Shown here piece by piece: positions 15,850 to 24,012 of a stretch of 32,967 nucleotides of DNA. The translations under genes were made by a program, and so were the position numbers. How positions within the stretch are numbered: the stretch's first letter is position 1; each line of letters starts with the position of its first letter. The stretch is taken from NCBI GenBank assembly GCA_021272315.1, contig JAJSLI010000053.1, forward strand, positions 1 through 32,967. The letters are read 5' to 3'. This DNA is from Methylacidiphilales bacterium (GTDB taxonomy: Bacteria; Verrucomicrobiota; Verrucomicrobiia; Methylacidiphilales; UBA1321). The notes under the pieces are model-generated. The model had not been told where the DNA came from, made no database searches, and saw only the letters and a list, made by a program, of their open reading frames with translations.

Positions 15850-16752
15850 GTGCTCGAAGATTTGAAGATCAGGTCGAAATACGATGGGTTTCTTTACCTA
15901 ATCGAATCGGTCAGAAATCCGCCGAAACTTAACAGCCATCATCATGTTGAACTTGAATTGAATGTTGTGGTGCGCGGCTCCATCACTTACGTGGCTGGTG
16001 GGCGCCGCTTTACCTTTGCCCGGCGTACGCTCTTGTGGATGTTTCCCACCCAGGAACACCAGTTGGTGGACCGCTCGGACGACGCGCAATGTTACGTGGC
16101 GGTTTTCAAGCCGGAGTTAATCGCGCGCTCGTGCCGGAGCAAGGTCTATGCGGATTTGCGGCGCAAACGCGTCAACTGCGACGGCGTGCTCCACACCGTG
16201 CTGGAGCCGGAGTCTTTCGACCTGATTCGCAAGACCATGGACTCATTGATGCAAGGAGCTCTTGATCCGGACGTGCTCAATCGCGAAGCGGGCTTCGGCG
16301 TCGGTTCGGATTTTTGCTTCGAGCATGGTGATCCCGAAGGATTGAACGCCGGGCTGCATCACCTGATGCTGCTGTGTTGGCGCACCCAGCGCACGGGAAA
16401 AGCGTTGGGCGATGCCGTGACCTTGCATCCGGCGGTACGTCACGCGGTCAAGCTTCTGAGCGAAGGCACCCAGGAAGAGGACCTTGGTCAATTGGCAAAA
16501 GCCTGCGGGGTAAGCGGAGCTTACTTGAGCCGGAAATTTCGTCGGCAAATCGGCGTTCCCCTGAGTCGGTATCGGAATTCGCTGCGAATCTCCCGTTTTT
16601 GGGAAGAGTACCGGCAACCGGAACAGAAGACCTTGACTGAAGCCGTCTATGCTGCGGGTTTCGGCAGCTACGCTCAATTTTACAAGGTCTTCACCCAGAC
16701 CTACGGGCATGGACCGAGGAGATGCCTGGAACGTGGCGCGAAAGTTTCCTAA
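15850..16752 (+). CDS. AraC-family transcriptional regulator
   Basis: The 300-aa protein has a cupin-like sensor at the N-terminus (about 28-75: HHHVELELNVVVRGSITYVAGGR...). Two helix-turn-helix units lie at the C-terminus: DLGQLAKACGVSGAYLSRKFRRQIGVPLSRY (211-241) and LTEAVYAAGFGSYAQFYKVFTQTYGHGPRR (262-291). The second is the classic AraC signature. The start is GTG at 15850. It is divergent from the UroD-galM-fusion operon across 96 bases and is the natural regulator of that operon, probably answering to a sugar. The PL8 gene downstream is another possible target. Confidence 0.92.
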   Translation: MLEDLKIRSKYDGFLYLIESVRNPPKLNSHHHVELELNVVVRGSITYVAGGRRFTFARRTLLWMFPTQEHQLVDRSDDAQCYVAVFKPELIARSCRSKVYADLRRKRVNCDGVLHTVLEPESFDLIRKTMDSLMQGALDPDVLNREAGFGVGSDFCFEHGDPEGLNAGLHHLMLLCWRTQRTGKALGDAVTLHPAVRHAVKLLSEGTQEEDLGQLAKACGVSGAYLSRKFRRQIGVPLSRYRNSLRISRFWEEYRQPEQKTLTEAVYAAGFGSYAQFYKVFTQTYGHGPRRCLERGAKVS

Positions 16753-16759
16753 AATAATT

Positions 16760-16768
16760 CTACAATTA
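16760..16768 (-). promoter_or_regulatory. TAATTGTAG element, site 2 (putative operator)
   Basis: CTACAATTA on the plus strand, eight bases after the AraC stop codon and about 260 bases upstream of the PL8 gene. On the minus strand it reads TATAATTGTAGAA, keeping the right arm TAGAA. Confidence 0.5.
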
Positions 16769-16788
16769 TACCAACGAAGAAGCGGCCT

Positions 16789-17005
16789 ATGTTCGACAAC
16801 GCCCGGTCCGATTATCATAGTCGAATTTCCCATTGGTTTTATGATCTTGAATCTCCTCCATCGACCAGCTTATGGGGACCATTACCGGCTGTTCCAGCTC
16901 CAGCAGGACATGGCCCATCAACTTGGGCTGAAAGTCACCTTGTTACTCGATCCGTGGGCACTCCGTAACGGGAACCGGTTCAAAAGGCGTCGTCTTCCGG
17001 AATAA
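16789..17005 (+). pseudogene. Probable decayed gene fragment upstream of PL8 (frameshifted)
   Basis: Two overlapping frames each carry protein-like text. From ATG 16789 one frame reads MFDNARSDYHSRISHWFYDLESPP before losing sense. From about 16857 a second frame reads HRPAYGDHYRLFQLQQDMAHQLGLKVTLLLDPWALRN and then stops at 17003-17005. The second piece resembles the opening of an unnamed family of carbohydrate-active or deacetylase-like proteins with a YGDHYRLF-type motif; I am not certain of this. One frameshift near 16857 would join them. It looks like a remnant of a gene that once stood between AraC and PL8. Confidence 0.35.
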
Positions 17006-17027
17006 AAAGCAACCCTCCGTTCCTCCC

Positions 17028-19196
17028 ATGATTCGCGGCATTCTTATTTTCACCACCTTGTTGTGTCTGATCTTTTCCACGGCTTCAACCGCTTTAGCGG
17101 AGCATGAAGCGGAGATCACTCTCATCAAGAAGCAGTTTTGCGACTATCAACTCATGCCCGCCGAAAAGGATGCTCGGCTCCTTCCACAGGTCACCGCGTG
17201 GATGAACTCGCTCACCCCCGAGGGCTCGTGGAAGGATATTGACTACGGGAACCAGGAGAGAGGGGGTTGGCTGACCATGAATCACCTCAGCCGCCTCAAC
17301 GCGATATGCCGGGTTTACGTTTCTCCGCAATACCCCCTCCACGGCGATCCAGCCCTCTCCAAAGCCATTCACAGCGCCCTTGGCTATTGGCTGCAAAAGG
17401 ACTATCGCAATCCGAATTGGTGGTATAACGAAATCGGTGTTCCCCGCGAAATCTCCACCATCCTTTTGCTGCTGGACTCCGAAATTTCGCCGCAGGAACG
17501 TGCGGCGGGACTCCAGATCATCTCCCGTTCCGTCATCGACAGCCCACCCCATGGCGGACGCGGAGTTCTCACCGGCGAAAATCGGGTTTGGGTAGCCGAG
17601 AACACCCTGACCCAGGGACTGCTCGCCTCCGACTTCTCCCTCGTTCAAAAGGCACGCAATGTGATCTTCGAGGAAGTCTCCATCGCCACCCAGCCGGGGG
17701 GCGTCGATTTCGTAAGAGCCACCGGCCTTCTGGTCCCCATTCAAGAAGGAATTCAGCCCGATTATTCCTTTTTTCAACACGGCTCCCTGTTGCAACTCGG
17801 CAACTACGGGATGGCCTTTGCCGGTGACATTGTGGAGTGGATGACGATTTTGCGGGGCACCGACATGGCCCTGGATCAGGACAAAGTCGGCATCATTCGG
17901 GACTATCTCCTGAAAGGCGAGAGCACCGTGGTCTGGAAAGGCGCCGTGGATATCAGCTCCTGCGGTCGCCAGATAGGCCCCCACTCCCCACTGGCAAAAG
18001 GGACCGAAATCCTGCGCCTTCTTAATCAGATGAAAATAGCCGATGCATCCCACGCCGACGCTTATCAAGCCGCCATCGACCAGATCAGCCCCAATGCCAC
18101 CGCCAACATCGTTCCCGCCCGGAATACCTACTTCTGGCGCGCGGACTACCTGGTTCACTGGCGCCCGGGTTACTATATTTCCACCCGGATGAGTTCCTCG
18201 CGGGTCCTCGCCGCCGAACTCGTCAACGGGGAAAACCTTCAAGGGACCTATCTGGGCGACGGAGCCACCTATCTCTATCAAACCGGCCATGAGTATGAAG
18301 ACATCTTTCCCGTCTGGGATTGGTCGCGGTTGCCCGGGGTAACCTCTCCGAAAATCACCGACAAACGCCTGCTCGAGCCCAGAAATATGACGATCACGAA
18401 TCGGAGCAACTTTGTCGGCGGGGTCACCGATGGACGCTACGGGGCCGCCGTTCTCGACCTCAATCGCGACGGGCTAACGGCCAAAAAGGGGTGGTTCTAT
18501 TTTGATGACCAAATCGTGTGCCTGGGAGCGGGGATCTCCTCCACCAACGACTCGCTCCCCATCACCACCAGCATCAACCAATGCCTGGCCCATGGCGACT
18601 TGATTGTCGATGCCGGCCAGGGCGCCACCACGCCGCTGAAGGGCCTTCAGGAATACTCCCAACTCAAGTGGGCCTGTCACGATCAAGTCGGCTACATTTT
18701 CCCCGATCCGAAAAACATCACCCTCGGCAGCCAGGACCAGACCGGAGGATGGAATGAAATCACCAGCAGAGACAAACCCGATCCGGTGACCAAAAACGTC
18801 TTTTCCATCTGGATCAACCACGGGGCCAAGCCGCAGAATGCGCGCTACAGTTACCTGATCCTTCCGGGCGCGTCTCCCCAAACGGTTCAGGCACAGGTGT
18901 CCGACCCTGACGTCCAAATCCTCGATAACACCCCTGACTTGCAAGCCGTCCGTCATCAAAAGCTCAAAATGACTCAAGCCATCTTTTACCAATCCGGCAC
19001 TCTGACCTATGCCGACGGAAAGACCCTCGCCGTGGACAAGCCCTGCATCCTGCTTCTTGATGAAAGTAAAAACAGCCTTACGATTGCGGACCCCACCCAA
19101 AAGCTGACGGAGATCACCGTCACGCGCAATGGAGTGGCCGTAAGCTACACTCTTCCTGTGGGTTCCCGGGCCGGTTCCAGTTTCACCACGCCTTAG
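17028..19196 (+). CDS. Secreted polysaccharide lyase family 8 (hyaluronate/chondroitin AC/xanthan lyase-like)
   Basis: The 722-aa protein has a signal peptide (1 to about 24, ending STALA) and a helical toroid domain (about 30-340). Beta-sandwich domains follow. Family 8 motifs are clear: NWWYNEIGVPR (130-140), GENR (N185), FFQHGSLLQLGNYG with H251 and Y260 nine residues apart, as in chondroitinase AC, and R314 in SSCGRQIG. These are the expected catalytic Asn, His, Tyr and Arg. The central domain shows SSSRV, NGENLQGTYLGDGATYLYQ, DIFPVWDWSRLPGVT and FVGGVTDGRYGAAVLDLNRDGL. It cleaves a uronic-acid-containing chain by beta-elimination outside the cytoplasm. Substrate among hyaluronan, chondroitin, xanthan or another glycan cannot be fixed. 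Its stop overlaps the convergent GH42 stop. Confidence 0.92.
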   Translation: MIRGILIFTTLLCLIFSTASTALAEHEAEITLIKKQFCDYQLMPAEKDARLLPQVTAWMNSLTPEGSWKDIDYGNQERGGWLTMNHLSRLNAICRVYVSPQYPLHGDPALSKAIHSALGYWLQKDYRNPNWWYNEIGVPREISTILLLLDSEISPQERAAGLQIISRSVIDSPPHGGRGVLTGENRVWVAENTLTQGLLASDFSLVQKARNVIFEEVSIATQPGGVDFVRATGLLVPIQEGIQPDYSFFQHGSLLQLGNYGMAFAGDIVEWMTILRGTDMALDQDKVGIIRDYLLKGESTVVWKGAVDISSCGRQIGPHSPLAKGTEILRLLNQMKIADASHADAYQAAIDQISPNATANIVPARNTYFWRADYLVHWRPGYYISTRMSSSRVLAAELVNGENLQGTYLGDGATYLYQTGHEYEDIFPVWDWSRLPGVTSPKITDKRLLEPRNMTITNRSNFVGGVTDGRYGAAVLDLNRDGLTAKKGWFYFDDQIVCLGAGISSTNDSLPITTSINQCLAHGDLIVDAGQGATTPLKGLQEYSQLKWACHDQVGYIFPDPKNITLGSQDQTGGWNEITSRDKPDPVTKNVFSIWINHGAKPQNARYSYLILPGASPQTVQAQVSDPDVQILDNTPDLQAVRHQKLKMTQAIFYQSGTLTYADGKTLAVDKPCILLLDESKNSLTIADPTQKLTEITVTRNGVAVSYTLPVGSRAGSSFTTP

Positions 19197-21202
19197 ATTG
19201 TGTTGGCGATTAAAATCGCATCTTGTGCCGGCACAACGCAATCCCGAACATCTGTCTTGATATGCATTTTGACGCTTTGTTGCCTATCAGTTGAATTAAT
19301 TAGTATGGCGACTTCTTGATCTTTGTATTGAAGACGACGCAAGCGCAGTCCTTGTACTTGATTCACGAGACGTAATTCCGAGGTCACATGAGGAACCATC
19401 ATGTCCCAAATCCAATTTCGAACATTTGGCTCGGCAAAAAGGAAATAATGTTGAAAGAGTTGAGTCCCCATTCGACAAGCCGTTCCTTTCCCAATTTGAT
19501 TTATAGAAACAGCAGGAGTTCCATCCCTCCAACGGGCAACCTCGCTGGCAATCGTGGGCTTAAGGCGCGCCCGAACGAAAAAACCGGGTAACTTGGCGCC
19601 ATTTTTCGTCGTGAAGTTATCTTCTGCGACTGCTTCGTATCCGAGCCACTCTACACCAAAAAGTGAATCCGCTTGGTGCCAAGTTGATCGAGCGAGGCGG
19701 CCATATGAGTCTTTCCACGAAAAGAATCCATCAGCCATAAGCATTTTTCCAGACTGAACGGCGGCCCGCATCTGATCTATTGCTTTAGGCGTGACGACCG
19801 TGAGACTCGGTGCAAGCAGGACCTGAGGTAATTTTTCAACCGGCGTTTCAACAAACCGTTTCAAATCATAAAATTTGACCTCAAGGGAAAGATCGGCGGC
19901 CATCAGGTAAGCCCCTGAAACCGCATCGGAACTGCATTGAACGTTCCGAGGGTTCTTGGGGGCGTTTCCTTCTCCTTCGACAAGATCGAGGATTTGGCCT
20001 TCTTCTGAAACTAAAATGCCAACATCGGGAACAGGCGGTCGAGCTTCCTTGAGTATTTCACAATGCGCGCGTAACGAGTGAATTGTTTCGGAAATCATTT
20101 CAAGCTGAGGAGAGGGATTCCCATTGACGTCGAGCAAGTCCCATTCACCGGCTTCATACCCGTCACTTCGCGCATTCGCGCACCAATAAACAACCGCTTT
20201 GGTTCCGGTGGCGATACACTCCCAGAGCCATAGCCTGGCCTCTGCAGGGGTCGTCGTCAGCGGGAAAAAACTGGAGCGCAGCGTTACTCCACCCTGAAGC
20301 TCCGTAATCCAGAAATATTCATTCTCTGCTTTCGTTGCGCTTCGCGTGAGATCGCCAAACATTCCCAGAGAAGTGGAGAACCGCTCCCGTGGAAATCGGA
20401 CCGAATGCCACGAAGGATGCGCGGAACAACCCATAAAATCGACAAGGCTCGCTTCCTGCCAGATCGATTGGCCGCCATCGGCCAGACATTGGCTGACTCG
20501 ATGTGGATTTACATGGATGGGGTGGTTGGAATCCAGTTTTTTTACCTCGACCGCAATGGCCGCCAATTTTTCCTGAAGGTTCGCTATGGTAAACGAAAGC
20601 CATTCCACCTTGCTGTGGTGAGAGATGAATCCTGTTTGCCCAAGATCCGAGGCCCTTGTTTCGATTTCTGCAAATGAACGAACGGTACGATAATGTTTGG
20701 CGTTATAGGCTGCAATGTCTCCTTTGTAGAGCTCCTCCAGGTAGCGCTGAAAGGCGTGCTGAGTATGTTGATGTTCCGGCGAAAGTGATCGTCCTGGTTC
20801 ATTCCAGAGAATCCATGAATCAAGCGCGGGAGAATCTCTGTAGTGTTCCACAACCTTTCGAACATGGCTGAGGGACAGCGCGAAGAATTCCGGATCATCC
20901 AGATCGGCAACATCGGAATGCCCATGGGTCAACCTCATCCAACCGGGGGGACTTCCGCTCATAAGCGTCCCGATGATCTTCATACCGTGCTTTTGAGCCT
21001 CGTCGAAGATATCGTCGTATGGCGACCATTGAAATAATCCGCACTTGGGCTCGATTTGATTCCAAGCCAAAAAAAGCCGGATTAAGGTAAAGCCCGCACG
21101 ATGCAGAATCACAACGCGCTGCCGCAAGAGATCCGCAGTATCTTCTGGATTGATGAAGAGCTGGCTCCCGAAACGAAGTTCTCGATTTAATTCCACACTC
21201 AC
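19193..21202 (-). CDS. GH42 beta-galactosidase-like glycoside hydrolase, cytoplasmic
   Basis: The 669-aa protein has a TIM-barrel domain (about 1-400) with the acid/base in WILWNEPG (E135) and the nucleophile in ITELQGG (E301). A trimerisation-type domain follows (about 410-610: GILVSEEGQIL..., VLLAPSLTVV, GKMLMADGF) and then a small C-terminal beta domain. This is the GH42 order. There is no signal peptide, so it would act on imported oligosaccharides. Start is GTG 21202; a second in-frame GTG lies at 21196. A TAATTGTAG element sits about 90 bases upstream. The specificity could be beta-galactose, alpha-arabinose or fucose; the sequence cannot tell. Confidence 0.87.
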   Translation of the reverse strand: MSVELNRELRFGSQLFINPEDTADLLRQRVVILHRAGFTLIRLFLAWNQIEPKCGLFQWSPYDDIFDEAQKHGMKIIGTLMSGSPPGWMRLTHGHSDVADLDDPEFFALSLSHVRKVVEHYRDSPALDSWILWNEPGRSLSPEHQHTQHAFQRYLEELYKGDIAAYNAKHYRTVRSFAEIETRASDLGQTGFISHHSKVEWLSFTIANLQEKLAAIAVEVKKLDSNHPIHVNPHRVSQCLADGGQSIWQEASLVDFMGCSAHPSWHSVRFPRERFSTSLGMFGDLTRSATKAENEYFWITELQGGVTLRSSFFPLTTTPAEARLWLWECIATGTKAVVYWCANARSDGYEAGEWDLLDVNGNPSPQLEMISETIHSLRAHCEILKEARPPVPDVGILVSEEGQILDLVEGEGNAPKNPRNVQCSSDAVSGAYLMAADLSLEVKFYDLKRFVETPVEKLPQVLLAPSLTVVTPKAIDQMRAAVQSGKMLMADGFFSWKDSYGRLARSTWHQADSLFGVEWLGYEAVAEDNFTTKNGAKLPGFFVRARLKPTIASEVARWRDGTPAVSINQIGKGTACRMGTQLFQHYFLFAEPNVRNWIWDMMVPHVTSELRLVNQVQGLRLRRLQYKDQEVAILINSTDRQQSVKMHIKTDVRDCVVPAQDAILIANTI

Positions 21203-21292
21203 GCGGATTGAACTTTCGACTCTTCAGTTTTTGCTAATTTCATTAATTTGAGGCTATGGGCATCTTTTACGATCGCAATTTCGGTCCCATTC

Positions 21293-21301
21293 TAATTGTA
21301 G
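21293..21301 (+). promoter_or_regulatory. TAATTGTAG element, site 3 (putative operator)
   Basis: Here the element is a full inverted repeat, TTCTA-ATTG-TAGAA (21291-21304). It lies in the 157-base gap between the LacI stop and the GH42 start, about 90 bases upstream of GH42, a normal position for an operator. Confidence 0.55.
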
Positions 21302-21359
21302 AAACCAGCGCGGCCGATATCGTTCCGGCTGCAGATGGTGGCATAAAAAGGAGCGTTCG

Positions 21360-22433
21360 TCAGATGGTCCGAACGGATCTCAGAGGCGTTGAGGAAGGCA
21401 ATTTGGTCTGGGGCTCCTGTTTCCGCAAGGTTTTCCCGTCACGCCATTCGCTTTCAATCAAAGTGCAAATGGGCAGAGGCGGCACACCGGTTTCTCCGCG
21501 TTGGATCATGCCGACGAGCTGATCGACTGCCTTTTGGCCAATCATAAGATCATTTTGGTACAGGCCGGAAATGTGGTTGTTGCGCGGATCGACATCCATG
21601 CTGACGAATCCGATTTGTTGGGGAATCTGGTAGCCCATGGCTCGCAGTTCACCTTCCATTTCGTCCCAACCAATGACCACATCGGGCTGGTAGGTATCTA
21701 GCCAGTTCTTCATAGGTACCTTTGGTTGTTGGCGGCCAAAGGGGAGAATATACTCCAAGTGCGTATATTTCCAGTGGTGCGCCAGGGTAAAGCCCGCCAT
21801 AAGGCCGCTTTCCACTTTCTCATTCCACTCGGCAACAACAGCAAGACCTATCCGGTGATAGCCCAGCTCGACCAGACGTGAAATGATGGTGTTCATAGTG
21901 CGAAAATGGTTGTTGGCCACCACGTGCAAGACGGACGGTTGCATTGAGTAGCCGAAAGCGATGGCGGAGAAGCCGGTAAAATCGAACTCGAGATGGGCGT
22001 ACGGGCGCGGTTGCGGCGCAATGAGCAATCCCTGGATATTGCGGGTCTTGAGAATATTCGCCAATTTCTCCGGCGACATACCGGGCTCTCGCAGCCAGAA
22101 TTCCTCGACCATGTATCCAAGTTCCCGCGCGCGCGCGCCGGCGGCCTCATAATAACGGTCAAAGGTGGGATTCTCCCGCAAGGCGGAACGATCCGGCCAG
22201 TTATTAACCCAAGCGAGAACGGATTGGAAATGTGGGGTTCGCTTGGTCTGGCGGTAAACCATCAACGCCGCCACCATGGGATCGGGTTTATAGCCCATTT
22301 TTTTGGCGACTTCCTGCACTTTTTTGCGTGTTTCAAGACGCAGGCGCGAGCTGTCGCGCAAGCAGAGGGCCACCGTGGTGAAGTGCAGGCCGGTGGCCTT
22401 GGCAATATCGCGGATGGTGACACGTGTTTTCAT
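21360..22433 (-). CDS. LacI-family transcriptional regulator
   Basis: The 357-aa protein has an N-terminal helix-turn-helix (TIRDIAKATGLHFTTVALCL, about 6-25) and hinge (MGYKPDPMVAAL). A sugar-binding periplasmic-protein-like domain follows. The C-terminal effector domain shows GLLIAPQPRP, HRIGLAVVAEW, DVVIGWDEMEGE and GFVSMDVDPRNNHISGLYQN, as in GalR/LacI repressors. The HFTTVALCL and KPDPM pattern is typical of Verrucomicrobiota LacI proteins. Two TAATTGTAG elements lie upstream of its ATG (22433) and a third downstream before GH42, suggesting that it binds them and regulates itself and GH42. Confidence 0.93.
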   Translation of the reverse strand: MKTRVTIRDIAKATGLHFTTVALCLRDSSRLRLETRKKVQEVAKKMGYKPDPMVAALMVYRQTKRTPHFQSVLAWVNNWPDRSALRENPTFDRYYEAAGARARELGYMVEEFWLREPGMSPEKLANILKTRNIQGLLIAPQPRPYAHLEFDFTGFSAIAFGYSMQPSVLHVVANNHFRTMNTIISRLVELGYHRIGLAVVAEWNEKVESGLMAGFTLAHHWKYTHLEYILPFGRQQPKVPMKNWLDTYQPDVVIGWDEMEGELRAMGYQIPQQIGFVSMDVDPRNNHISGLYQNDLMIGQKAVDQLVGMIQRGETGVPPLPICTLIESEWRDGKTLRKQEPQTKLPSSTPLRSVRTI

Positions 22434-22508
22434 TAATGACGAAGAAGGCCTTTGGTTTCCAGCATGGTTCTTAACATAGGTGAAGCGGGAAGCTGAAACA
22501 TGAGCGTT

Positions 22509-22517
22509 CTACAATTA
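22509..22517 (-). promoter_or_regulatory. TAATTGTAG element, site 4 (putative operator)
   Basis: CTACAATTA on the plus strand, 76-84 bases upstream of the LacI ATG. It overlaps a TATAAT hexamer on the minus strand, so a bound repressor could block that promoter. Confidence 0.5.
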
Positions 22518-22542
22518 TAAATCGGAGATCGGACAACTCCAA
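22514..22542 (-). promoter_or_regulatory. Possible LacI promoter
   Basis: On the minus strand TATAAT (22519-22514) lies 17 bases after TTGGAG (22542-22537). The -10 is perfect and the -35 is weak (TTG conserved). The start of transcription would be near 22507, leaving a leader of about 75 bases. Confidence 0.35.
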
Positions 22543-22566
22543 GCGGGTTATAGCCGAAAAATGCGC

Positions 22567-22575
22567 TAATTGTAG
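22567..22575 (+). promoter_or_regulatory. TAATTGTAG element, site 5 (putative operator)
   Basis: Exact element preceded by GCGC and followed by TATT, so the flanking arms are weaker than in site 3. Distance to site 4 is 58 bases from start to start. Confidence 0.45.
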
Positions 22576-22720
22576 TATTTTCCTGCCTTTGACCATGACA
22601 GTAACTGAAGTCCGCTGTGACAGACTACCTGTACTTTTTGTTTTTTCTCGTCCGGGACCAGCGACCTTGTTCACGATGGCGACGTGTCAGCAGCCGCTGA
22701 ATGGGCAGGGCTTGAAGAAG

Positions 22721-22729
22721 CTACAATTA
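22721..22729 (-). promoter_or_regulatory. TAATTGTAG element, site 6 (putative operator)
   Basis: CTACAATTA followed by GAATTG, giving TTCTAATTGTAGCT on the minus strand. It lies about 165 bases upstream of the 2-hydroxyacid dehydrogenase start. Confidence 0.5.
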
Positions 22730-22894
22730 GAATTGCATGCCGCTGGTCATAATTGTTTTCGAGCCTTACTCTTAAATAATGACTAATTCATTTTCCCTTC
22801 TGATCGAATGCTATTGGGGGGAAGTCGGCACCCCGGAAACGTCGGCATGTTTCAGTAAAACGGCGACGTTGTAACTGTCCGAACCAATTGGTCC

Positions 22895-23950
22895 ATGCAA
22901 CCTCTCGTCCAAGCCGCCAAGACGAACGCCCTCGTCTCAAACGTGGTGGTTTTTGCCCTTGCCCCGCCAATCAAACATTATTTTTCCCAATTCTTTGACC
23001 CGAGACTTTTTTCTTCAGTGTCATGCCAGTGGCTGGATGTTTTCACGATTGATCCACGGCAATGGAAAGATGCATTAACTGAACTAAAGCCCTCCGTTCT
23101 AGTGACAGGCTGGGGTACTCCACTGTTGCCGGATAGCTATGTCGACTCGAAGGACTTGGCGTTGCGCTATGTCTGTCATCTGGCCGGCGGTGTCAAGTCA
23201 CAGTTGCCGCGTCGATTGATCGAGCGCGGCGTACTGGTGTCAAACTGGGGGGAGTCGATCAGCCACACGATTGCGGAACACGCGGTACTGCTGGTGCTGG
23301 GATTGTTGCGAAATCTGCCGGAGTGGAGCGGTTACATCACGCATTGGCAAGACCGCGAACAGGACTTCCCCCTGATGAATCTTTCCACGCGTTCGTTGCG
23401 GGGAAAGCGGGTGGGCTTGCACGGATTTGGCGCCATCGCGCGTGAAATTACCCGGATGCTGCGTCCATTTCGGGTGGAGTTGACCGCCTATTCCAAGGGT
23501 GTGCCGAAGAGTCTCTTTGAAGAATACGACGTCAAGCCTGCAAGCAGCTTGGAAGAGCTGTTCGCCACGAGCGACATTATCATTGAGTGCGAAGCTCTCA
23601 CCGCACTAACTAGGGGAACGGTGAATGAACGCCTTTTACGGCTTTTGCCGGAGAATGCCGTGTTCGTCAATGTAGGCCGTGGAGCAGTGGTGGAGGAAGC
23701 GGCGCTGATTAAAATCGGCCTGGAAGGCCGGCTGAGAATTGGGCTGGATGTGTACGAGCAGGAACCGGTTTCATCGCAGTATCCTCTCTTGAGGAAAAAG
23801 AACGTCCTTCTCTCTCCTCATATCGCCGGTCCAACCGAGGATGGACTGACGATCATGTGTGAATTTGCCCTAAAAAATCTACAGCGATACTTCCAAGGCG
23901 ATAAACTTGATGGGTTGGTATCCCTGGAGATTTATGATCGTTCGACCTGA
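22895..23950 (+). CDS. D-isomer-specific 2-hydroxyacid dehydrogenase
   Basis: The 351-aa protein has an N-terminal catalytic lobe and an inserted NAD-binding lobe (about 120-310). The Rossmann motif is GLHGFGAIARE (174-184). The catalytic trio typical of the family is present: Arg in VNVGRGAVVEE (R262), Glu in DVYEQEP (about 288-290) and His in LLSPHIAG (H309). Family members reduce 2-keto acids with NAD(P)H. Here it might act on a keto acid derived from uronate breakdown, which is an inference from context. It precedes the first lyase gene by 62 bases on the same strand, so the two may be cotranscribed. Confidence 0.88.
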   Translation: MQPLVQAAKTNALVSNVVVFALAPPIKHYFSQFFDPRLFSSVSCQWLDVFTIDPRQWKDALTELKPSVLVTGWGTPLLPDSYVDSKDLALRYVCHLAGGVKSQLPRRLIERGVLVSNWGESISHTIAEHAVLLVLGLLRNLPEWSGYITHWQDREQDFPLMNLSTRSLRGKRVGLHGFGAIAREITRMLRPFRVELTAYSKGVPKSLFEEYDVKPASSLEELFATSDIIIECEALTALTRGTVNERLLRLLPENAVFVNVGRGAVVEEAALIKIGLEGRLRIGLDVYEQEPVSSQYPLLRKKNVLLSPHIAGPTEDGLTIMCEFALKNLQRYFQGDKLDGLVSLEIYDRST

Positions 23951-24012
23951 GATAATTTTGCGCTCAACGATCGTCCTCCGATAAGGGCTGGGTCTTGGAA
24001 ATCGAGTAAAAA

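Larger units (their letters stand above)
22434..22894. other. Divergent intergenic region between LacI and the 2-hydroxyacid dehydrogenase
   Basis: These 461 bases carry three exact TAATTGTAG elements (22509-22517, 22567-22575, 22721-22729) and a near match TAATTGTTT at 22750. A -10-like TATAAT toward LacI overlaps the first. A 65-codon open frame at 22589-22786 looks non-coding. The density of elements marks this as the main control region of the cluster, serving LacI on one side and the dehydrogenase and lyase array on the other. Confidence 0.55.

Noticed and set aside
17094-18290. 398-codon open frame on the minus strand
   Set aside because: Antisense to the PL8 gene, which holds all family motifs; no domain in the antisense product.
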